Source: Nostoc sp. CHAB 5715 (GTDB taxonomy: Bacteria > Cyanobacteriota > Cyanobacteriia > Cyanobacteriales > Nostocaceae). Taken from it: 9,658 nt of DNA. This document shows, piece after piece, positions 5,190 to 9,658 of this stretch (the first letter of the stretch is position 1; every line of letters begins with the position of its first letter). The notes beneath the pieces are model-generated. The model made no database searches, was not told where the DNA came from, and worked only from the letters and a program-made list of their open reading frames with translations. A program made the translations under genes and the position numbers. The stretch lies in NCBI RefSeq assembly GCF_020829685.1, contig NZ_JAIVFR010000175.1, positions 1-9,658 of the forward strand, given 5' to 3'.

Positions 5190-5588
5190 TTATTCTCGCC
5201 GCTCTTGATAATCTTCAGAAGACTTCGGATCTAACTCCCAGCGAGAATCGTCACGCTCCTCTAAAATTTCGTTGGTACGCAAAAACGCAAAATCATCCAT
5301 TTCTAAACCTACTGCTGCTTCTAGCTCCTCAGTTACATTTTGATCGGGTGTAGCAGCGGTACCACCAACAGCTTCATCCCCAACTGCATCTGCATCTTGC
5401 CAATAAGCGTCAACATCGCCACCAGTAAGTTCAGGACTAGTTTCTGTGTACTCGTGTTTTTCTGCTCTCATTGAGCGCCCACCAATATTGTATCCCGGCA
5501 AGTCTTTCACACCAGTACCGTAGGATTCGGTAATTTCCTGTGGCAAATCATTGGTTTCAATTTCGTCATTATGATTTTTTTCTGCCAT
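5190..5588 (-). CDS. DUF6335 family protein
   Basis: A 132-residue, strongly acidic, soluble protein with no membrane segment or signal peptide. I recognise the cyanobacterial DUF6335 pattern: NDLPQEITESYGTGVKDLPG (residues 13-32), YNIGGRSM, TSPELTGGDVDAYW (50-63), DEAVGGTAATPDQNV (71-85), then LEMDDFAFLRTNEILEERDD (95-114) and the tail RWELDPKSSEDYQ. No function is known to me for this family. The low-complexity, glycine- and acid-rich first 85 residues look partly disordered. ATG at 5588 is preferred because conservation begins at MAEKN. An upstream start at 5615 would add nine basic residues (MRKHKRASI) without support. The ribosome site is weak (AGGG about nine bases upstream). The gene is divergent from the DJ-1/PfpI gene at 6052, about 460 bp away, so the two could share a stress-responsive control region, which is inference. 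Confidence 0.85.
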   Translation of the reverse strand: MAEKNHNDEIETNDLPQEITESYGTGVKDLPGYNIGGRSMRAEKHEYTETSPELTGGDVDAYWQDADAVGDEAVGGTAATPDQNVTEELEAAVGLEMDDFAFLRTNEILEERDDSRWELDPKSSEDYQERRE

Positions 5589-5613
5589 GATACTAGCCCT
5601 TTTGTGCTTTCTC

Positions 5614-5631
5614 ACAATAACGTTTTATTGT
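5614..5631. promoter_or_regulatory. Palindrome upstream of the DUF6335 gene
   Basis: ACAATAA (5614-5620) and TTATTGT (5625-5631) form a perfect seven-base inverted repeat around CGTT. It is centred about 34 nt upstream of the chosen start at 5588, where an operator or leader hairpin could act. No regulator is identifiable from the sequence. Confidence 0.35.
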
Positions 5632-6051
5632 CACCCAGTTGTCTAACTAGAGATGTATAGCTTTAGTAATAAAAGAATCTATCCCCTTGGTACGAAGCTC
5701 AACTAGCGATCGCGCCATACTATGTAAATATGAATTCATGGTCAAGCAACTTGTAGTTGAAGTTTTTAGTTATGAGTTAGGAGCTATAAAACCGAAATTA
5801 TTCAGTAGCCAAGTTCTCACTCATAACTATTTTTTTCTTCTTAAGCAAAAATAAAAACTTAAGTTTAGCCATTTAACTTTGCACGCCCAATTTTATCACG
5901 ATTACGAAGAACTGTTTGGGACTTAACCAACAAGTTAATTTCTTGCATAGTAGCCAAAAACAAAAATTCTCAGGGAAAATTCGGCTGTTTAACTGTGCTA
6001 GTCGATAATTGTACCTAGTTAAATACTAGAAATAAACAGGTAATACAATCA
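5632..6051. other. Divergent intergenic region with an 11-bp inverted repeat
   Basis: No gene is supported in this 420-bp stretch between the divergent DUF6335 and DJ-1/PfpI genes. It holds one HIP1 octamer (near 5706). TAGTTATGAGT (5767-5777) and ACTCATAACTA (5819-5829) form a perfect inverted repeat with a 41-nt spacer, followed on the plus strand by a run of seven T. That looks like a plus-strand terminator, although no plus-strand gene precedes it. Close to the 6052 start, CTAGT (6015-6019) and ACTAG (6025-6029) form a small palindrome. No convincing -35/-10 pair was found. Confidence 0.5.
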
Positions 6052-7149
6052 ATGACTGACCATAACAATTATTCCGGTAATAAAAAAGTTGCCATTCTCA
6101 TTGAACAGGCAGTAGAGGATGCAGAATTTACAGTTCCTTATAATGGACTAAAACAAGCGGGAATGGAGGTAGTAGTCCTCGGTTCCCGAATGAATGAAAA
6201 ATATAAGGGTAAACGCGGCAAACTTAGCATACAAGCTGATGGTACTACCACAGAAGCGATCGCAGCCGAATTCGATGCGGTCATAATTCCCGGTGGAATG
6301 GCTCCCGACAGAATGCGGCGGAACACCAACACAGTACGTTTTGTCCAAGAAGCCATACAACAAGAAAAATTAGTCGCTGCTGTTTGTCATGGGCCACAAG
6401 TTTTGATTGAAGGCGACTTGCTCAAAGGTAAACAAGCCACTGGTTTTATTGCTATTGCCAAGGACATGATTAACGCTGGCGCAAAATATCTAGATGAGCC
6501 GGTGGTAGTTGACGGAAATTTGATTACATCCCGTGAACCGGGAGACTTGCCAATTTTTACTACAGCGATATTAAGCCGTTTGGGCTATGGTGGCAAAGAT
6601 GCTGCATTACCAAATGAAAAAGACAAAAGTGCTGAATGGTGGAAACTGGCTGATGCTTGGGGTGGCTCAACTAAAGGTGAGATCAACAAAGGTTTAAATA
6701 ATGATCTTGCTGGTGAACGCTATTCACTAGAAGCATTTGAAAATTACTTGCAAAAAGAATCAGATAGGGAAGTTAACTCAGTCTTTCAAGAAATAATTGC
6801 TAATAAACAGCGCCACATTCAAAAACTAGAAACATATCTTCAGTTATTGGGCGAAAAACCCTCTTTAGGTGCAAATATTGCTAATCAGTATGCCAAGGTG
6901 AAAACTGCCTTGACAGGAAGTGATGACATATATCAATTACGTTCTGCTTTAGGGGATGTGCAAACTGGTATCGGCGATATTGGCAATTTGTCTCCAATGT
7001 TCACTGACCCAGTAGCAACTGCTATTTTCAAAGAAATTTACCACGATTTATTGAAATACGAACAGCGATTAGTAGAGTTGTATCGGGCGCGGATAGGCGG
7101 TCAGATTCAGCCTCCTAAGCCGACTACAGGGGCTGCTGTGTCAATGTAG
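6052..7149 (+). CDS. DJ-1/PfpI protein with extra helical C-terminal domain
   Basis: A 365-residue protein in two parts. Residues 11-179 are a complete DJ-1/PfpI (YhbO-like) domain: KKVAILIEQAVEDAEF with conserved acidic VEDAE (21-25), FDAVIIPGGMAPDRMR (74-89), and the nucleophile elbow AAVCHGPQ with Cys112-His113. The third triad position of PfpI (Glu74) reads Asp86, as in E. coli YhbO. NAGAKYLDEPVVVDGNLITS and RxPxDLP complete the domain. Members are cysteine hydrolases with reported protease, chaperone or disputed deglycase activity, usually tied to carbonyl and oxidative stress. Residues ~222-347 are extra: long amphipathic helices, including EVNSVFQEIIANKQRHIQKL and FKEIYHDLLKYEQRLVELY with an ExxH pattern. 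This suggests a helical bundle, possibly ferritin-like, but I do not recognise the family. The last 18 residues are Pro-rich. The ribosome site before ATG is weak. The gene stands alone; the next one starts 223 bp later. Confidence 0.9.
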   Translation: MTDHNNYSGNKKVAILIEQAVEDAEFTVPYNGLKQAGMEVVVLGSRMNEKYKGKRGKLSIQADGTTTEAIAAEFDAVIIPGGMAPDRMRRNTNTVRFVQEAIQQEKLVAAVCHGPQVLIEGDLLKGKQATGFIAIAKDMINAGAKYLDEPVVVDGNLITSREPGDLPIFTTAILSRLGYGGKDAALPNEKDKSAEWWKLADAWGGSTKGEINKGLNNDLAGERYSLEAFENYLQKESDREVNSVFQEIIANKQRHIQKLETYLQLLGEKPSLGANIANQYAKVKTALTGSDDIYQLRSALGDVQTGIGDIGNLSPMFTDPVATAIFKEIYHDLLKYEQRLVELYRARIGGQIQPPKPTTGAAVSM

Positions 7150-7176
7150 AGTTTTTTAAACGTAGACAGCTACCGC

Positions 7177-7340
7177 AGAGGCGCAAATAAGCTGTTAAGC
7201 ATTTAATTTGCACATTGAGGCCGCAGGGGGGCAGGGAGCAAGGGAGAGGGTTTGCAGCTTTTTTTGACAATGAAAATAGTGCAACTTGTAGGCGCGGCAG
7301 CTTAACACACAGATAAAAAGAAGATAATATTTGCGCCTCT
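7177..7340. repeat. 164-bp inverted repeat in the 7150-7372 gap
   Basis: AGAGGCGCAAATA (7177-7189) is exactly complementary to TATTTGCGCCTCT (7328-7340). Inside, GTTAAGC (7194-7200) can pair with GCTTAAC (7300-7306). The intervening DNA includes a G-rich run (GGGGGGCAGGGAGCAAGGGA at about 7225) and no gene. GCAGAGGCGCAAA and its complement are familiar Nostoc dispersed-repeat words, so this may be a MITE-like element or two repeats in opposite orientation. It separates the DJ-1 gene from the SRPBCC gene and argues against a tight operon. Confidence 0.55.
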
Positions 7341-7372
7341 TTGGTGAATTTACAGTGATGGAGATATAAAAA

Positions 7373-8071
7373 GTGACTTCAACATCAGGGGATAAATCAA
7401 GTACAAATCAGACTGAAGCTAGTGAAGTAGAGCGTTGGGCATCCCTTATCGGTGGTGGTGCGATGGTGCTGATGGGTTTAAGGCAAGGTTCATTGCGGGG
7501 AGCGCTGACAGCTTTAGCAGGTGGCGGTTTGGTTTATCAAGGTGCAACGAAGCAAAGCACAATCCAGAAAGCACAAGAAGCAATAGGGATAAACCAACCC
7601 ATCAAAGTTGAAAAGACGGTAACAATTAATAAATCGGCAGAAGAATTGTATCGCTTTTGGCACGACTTTGAGAATTTACCGACATTTATGAAGCATCTTA
7701 AATCTGTCAAGGTGCATAACGAAAAACGTTCTCATTGGATTGCCAATGCACCTTTGGGTAACAGCGTAGAATGGGATGCAGATATTCTCGAAGACCGGGA
7801 AAATGAATTTATTTCTTGGGCTTCTGTAGAAGGTGCAGACGTTGATAATTCTGGTTTTGTTCGCTTCAAAAAAGCACCAGGCGATCGCGGCACGGAAGTT
7901 AAGGTTGTTTTGGAGTATAACCCCCCCGGTGGAGCATTGGCAGCTACCGTAGCTAAACTTTTTGGTGAAGAACCAGAACAGCAAATTGGTGATGAATTGC
8001 GCCGCTTCAAAATGCTAATGGAAGCAGGCGAAATTGCCACCACCGAAGGTCAACCAAGTGGACGCAAGTAG
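7373..8071 (+). CDS. SRPBCC-family protein with N-terminal membrane hairpin
   Basis: A 232-residue protein. Residues ~22-37 and ~43-57 (ASLIGGGAMVLMGL and GALTALAGGGLVYQG) are short glycine-rich hydrophobic stretches separated by RQGSLR, a probable membrane hairpin like that of small DUF2892-type proteins. Residues ~76-222 form a START/SRPBCC (polyketide cyclase/COQ10-like) helix-grip domain: VEKTVTINKSAEELYRFWHD (79-98), NLPTFMKHLKSV, WDADILEDRENEFISWAS, SGFVRFKKAPGDRGTEVKV, and the long C-terminal helix EQQIGDELRRFKMLMEAGEI. Such domains bind hydrophobic ligands; the ligand here is unknown. I infer a membrane-tethered lipid or isoprenoid handling role. The start is GTG at 7373, supported by GGAG at 7360-7363 nine bases upstream. 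An STRR array and the dehydrogenase follow after 114 bp, so co-transcription with that gene is possible. Confidence 0.9.
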   Translation: MTSTSGDKSSTNQTEASEVERWASLIGGGAMVLMGLRQGSLRGALTALAGGGLVYQGATKQSTIQKAQEAIGINQPIKVEKTVTINKSAEELYRFWHDFENLPTFMKHLKSVKVHNEKRSHWIANAPLGNSVEWDADILEDRENEFISWASVEGADVDNSGFVRFKKAPGDRGTEVKVVLEYNPPGGALAATVAKLFGEEPEQQIGDELRRFKMLMEAGEIATTEGQPSGRK

Positions 8072-8077
8072 TTATTT

Positions 8078-8185
8078 GTTCTTTGTCCTTTGTCATTTGT
8101 CTTTTGCCTAAAGCAAATGACCAATGACTAATGACCAATGACTAATGACCAATGACTAATGACCAATGACCAATGACTAATAACT
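8078..8185. repeat. Heptanucleotide STRR array up to the next start codon
   Basis: From 8116 to 8185 ten consecutive 7-mers read AATGACC or AATGACT, alternating for most of the array (a 14-bp higher-order period). The last is AATAACT, and ATG of the dehydrogenase follows at 8186 with no gap. Upstream, 8078-8110 is made of TTTGTCCTTTGTCATTTGTC-type units that are roughly complementary (TTTGTCATTTGTC to GACCAATGAC), so the block can fold around TAAA. Short tandemly repeated repetitive sequences of seven bases are a known trait of heterocystous cyanobacteria. There are no unique spacers, so it is not CRISPR. The array occupies the place where a Shine-Dalgarno site would be. Confidence 0.9.
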
Positions 8186-9355
8186 ATGAAAGCAGTCTGC
8201 TGGAACGGTGCTAATGATGTACGGGTACAGTCGGTACCAGATCCGACAATTCTCAACCCGCGTGATGCAATTATTAAAATTACTTCCACGGCGATTTGTG
8301 GCTCCGATCTACATATATATGGTGGCTATATTCCCACAGTGCAACAGGGTGACATTATCGGTCACGAATTCATGGGGGAAGTCGTGGAAATTGGTAAGGG
8401 AGTCAACAATTTAAAAATAGGCGATCGCGTAGTTGTTCCTTCTACAATTGGCTGTGGTAATTGCCATTATTGCCAACATGATATGTGGTCATTGTGCGAT
8501 AATTCCAATCCCAAAGGTTGGATTCAAGAAAAATTATTCGGCAATATCACCTCAGCCATTTATGGCTACTCCCACATGTTAGGTGGTTATGCAGGCGCAC
8601 AAGCAGAATATATCCGTGTACCCTTTGCTGATGTGGGTGTCGTCAAAGTTCCGCCAGATTTGCCAGATGAGATGTTGTTATTCATCTCCGATGCTATTCC
8701 CACCGGTTATATGGGTGCAGAATTATGCGATATTCAACCGGGCGATACCGTAGCCGTTTGGGGTTGCGGTGCTGTTGGACAATTTGCGATGATTAGCGCC
8801 TATATGATGGGAGCAGAAAAAGTGATCGCTATAGATCGCTTTCCCGAACGCCTGGAAATGGCGAAAAAGTTTGCCAAAGCAGAAGTGATTAACTACGAAG
8901 AAGTTAATGCTGGCGAAGCGTTGAAAGAGATGACTGGTGGCCGTGGCCCCGATGCTTGCATCGATGCCGTTGGTTTAGAAGCACACGGTGTTGGTTTAGA
9001 AGACTTCTACGACCAGACAAAACAAAAGCTCAGATTGGAAACCGACCGTCCCCACGTTCTGCGGGAAATGATGGTCGCCTGTCGTAAAGGCGGGACTCTT
9101 TCAATCATGGGTGTTTATGGTGGTTTTGTAGACAAACTACCATTTGGTGCAGCCTTTAATAAAGGTCTAACTTTTAGGATGGGACAAATGCATGGACAAA
9201 AATATATGCATTCATTATTGCAGATGATTTTGGATGGAAAACTTGATCCATCTTTTGTTGTCACCCATCAATTGCCTTTAGAACAAGCACCCCACGCCTA
9301 CCACATCTTTCAACAAAAAAAGGATAACTGCATCAAAGTTGTTCTTAAACCCTAA
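8186..9355 (+). CDS. Zinc-dependent alcohol/formaldehyde dehydrogenase
   Basis: A 389-residue medium-chain dehydrogenase, closest in layout to the glutathione-independent formaldehyde dehydrogenase-like branch (COG1063). Catalytic zinc ligands are Cys38 ([12 protein letters not shown]), His60 and Glu61 (GHEFMGEVV), with Asp169 (ISDAIPTGY) the likely additional site residue. Structural zinc ligands are Cys90, Cys93, Cys96 and Cys104 ([16 protein letters not shown]). The Rossmann fold shows [11 protein letters not shown] (191-201), followed by an acidic end of the second strand, [13 protein letters not shown] (Asp217), which predicts NAD rather than NADP. An insertion typical of this branch follows GLEAHG (263-268; [15 protein letters not shown]). 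It likely oxidises formaldehyde or small alcohols and aldehydes in the cytoplasm; the substrate cannot be fixed from sequence. Translation starts directly after an STRR array with no visible Shine-Dalgarno. A hairpin terminator overlaps the stop. Confidence 0.95.
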   Translation: MKAVCWNGANDVRVQSVPDPTILNPRDAIIKITSTAICGSDLHIYGGYIPTVQQGDIIGHEFMGEVVEIGKGVNNLKIGDRVVVPSTIGCGNCHYCQHDMWSLCDNSNPKGWIQEKLFGNITSAIYGYSHMLGGYAGAQAEYIRVPFADVGVVKVPPDLPDEMLLFISDAIPTGYMGAELCDIQPGDTVAVWGCGAVGQFAMISAYMMGAEKVIAIDRFPERLEMAKKFAKAEVINYEEVNAGEALKEMTGGRGPDACIDAVGLEAHGVGLEDFYDQTKQKLRLETDRPHVLREMMVACRKGGTLSIMGVYGGFVDKLPFGAAFNKGLTFRMGQMHGQKYMHSLLQMILDGKLDPSFVVTHQLPLEQAPHAYHIFQQKKDNCIKVVLKP

Positions 9356-9380
9356 ATAGTGAATAATGATTTAGGGTTTT
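9347..9380 (+). terminator. Intrinsic terminator spanning the dehydrogenase stop
   Basis: AAACCCTAAAT (9347-9357) and ATTTAGGGTTT (9369-9379) form a perfect 11-bp stem around an 11-nt loop, ending in TTTT before G. The TAA stop (9353-9355) lies in the left arm. It separates the dehydrogenase from the small gene starting at 9418. Confidence 0.75.
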
Positions 9381-9394
9381 GAATTGTCCACCCA

Positions 9395-9658
9395 ACATAA
9401 TGCAATTGAGGTTTTTTATGAATCGAGTAATTTCTTGGCTGCGGAATATTCGTATTTCCCAAATTGTTGTAGTTTTCCTGGTAGGATTTATGTTTTTACT
9501 GGGTCAAGCTTTTACCTACGTTAATGTAGCACAAGCTGATGTTACAACTCCAGAGGGTACTTATTATAAAGGAATACCAGACGGGCAAGGTGAAATCAGA
9601 AACGATAACCAAACAACAAATACCCAAAATCCATTAAAAAGCCTCAATTGCATTATGT
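9395..9658. repeat. Inverted repeat bracketing the last small gene
   Basis: ACATAATGCAATTGAGG (9395-9411) is exactly repeated in inverse orientation as CCTCAATTGCATTATGT (9642-9658), the very last bases of the window. After one mismatch the match continues for about six more bases (TTTTTA against TAAAAA). The left arm contains the GAGG ribosome site of the gene at 9418. The position at the exact window end raises the possibility of a contig-end fold-back artefact. Confidence 0.8.
9418..9658 (+). CDS. Small exported protein, DUF6658-like, 3'-truncated
   Basis: Only the first 80 codons are inside the window. The start ATG at 9418 has GAGG six bases upstream (9408-9411). The protein opens with a basic stretch (MNRVISWLRNIRIS), then a hydrophobic segment (residues ~14-33, QIVVVFLVGFMFLLGQAF), then VNVAQA before Asp41, an AxA-type signal-peptidase site. 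It is therefore likely exported or membrane-anchored. The polar remainder TTPEGTYYKGIPDGQGEIRN resembles short cyanobacterial proteins I recall under DUF6658, often about 100 residues and of unknown function. The last codons (SLNCIM) lie within the right arm of the terminal inverted repeat and do not look like the family, so the true C-terminus may differ from what is shown. Confidence 0.75.
   Translation, partial: MNRVISWLRNIRISQIVVVFLVGFMFLLGQAFTYVNVAQADVTTPEGTYYKGIPDGQGEIRNDNQTTNTQNPLKSLNCIM

Noticed and set aside
8116..8185. CRISPR array or iteron origin
   Set aside because: Heptamers are contiguous STRR repeats without spacers, and there is no replication initiator gene in the window.

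Overview
The window looks like chromosomal DNA from a filamentous, heterocyst-forming type cyanobacterium (Nostoc/Anabaena/Calothrix group). The evidence is: about ten exact copies of the HIP1 octamer GCGATCGC by my reading; a run of heptanucleotide STRR repeats; several palindromic dispersed repeats typical of Nostoc intergenic DNA; AT-leaning genes; and families largely restricted to cyanobacteria (helical carotenoid proteins, DUF6335, a DUF6658-like small exported protein). No tRNA, rRNA, CRISPR array, phage module or intact transposase was found.

Layout. 1-641: dispersed repeats and a decayed Uma2-family nuclease gene (minus strand) with an internal deletion/frameshift and an in-frame stop inside a dispersed repeat. 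714-2624: intact squalene-hopene cyclase (plus), for hopanoid synthesis. 2626-2945: a repeat complex made of a G-rich arm, a 39-nt hairpin, six 21-bp units that each fold, and a complementary C-rich arm. 3110-3559: a divergent single-domain relative of the orange carotenoid protein N-terminal domain (minus). 3560-4331: about 770 bp without a gene, holding three strong hairpins and two MITE-like elements, one with a perfect 10-bp target duplication. 4332-4823: a canonical helical carotenoid protein (minus). 5190-5588: acidic DUF6335 protein (minus). 6052-7149: DJ-1/PfpI protein with an extra helical C-terminal domain (plus). 7373-8071: membrane-anchored SRPBCC protein (plus). 8116-8185: STRR array ending on the next start codon. 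8186-9355: zinc-dependent alcohol/formaldehyde dehydrogenase (plus), with a terminator over its stop. 9418-9658: the start of a small exported protein, cut by the window edge and bracketed by an inverted repeat.

How the genes may work together (inference). Hopanoids stiffen membranes, helical carotenoid proteins bind carotenoid and quench excitation or singlet oxygen, DJ-1/PfpI proteins deal with carbonyl or protein damage, and a zinc dehydrogenase of this type oxidises small alcohols or aldehydes. With the small cyanobacterial DUF proteins this resembles a stress-tolerance neighbourhood. The genes are separately spaced, with hairpins or repeats between most of them, so they are more likely several short transcripts than one operon. 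Nothing here is clearly a new defence or mobile system. The most unusual items are the divergent carotenoid-protein paralogue, the structured DNA between the two carotenoid-protein genes, the 21-bp hairpin array and the DJ-1 fusion.
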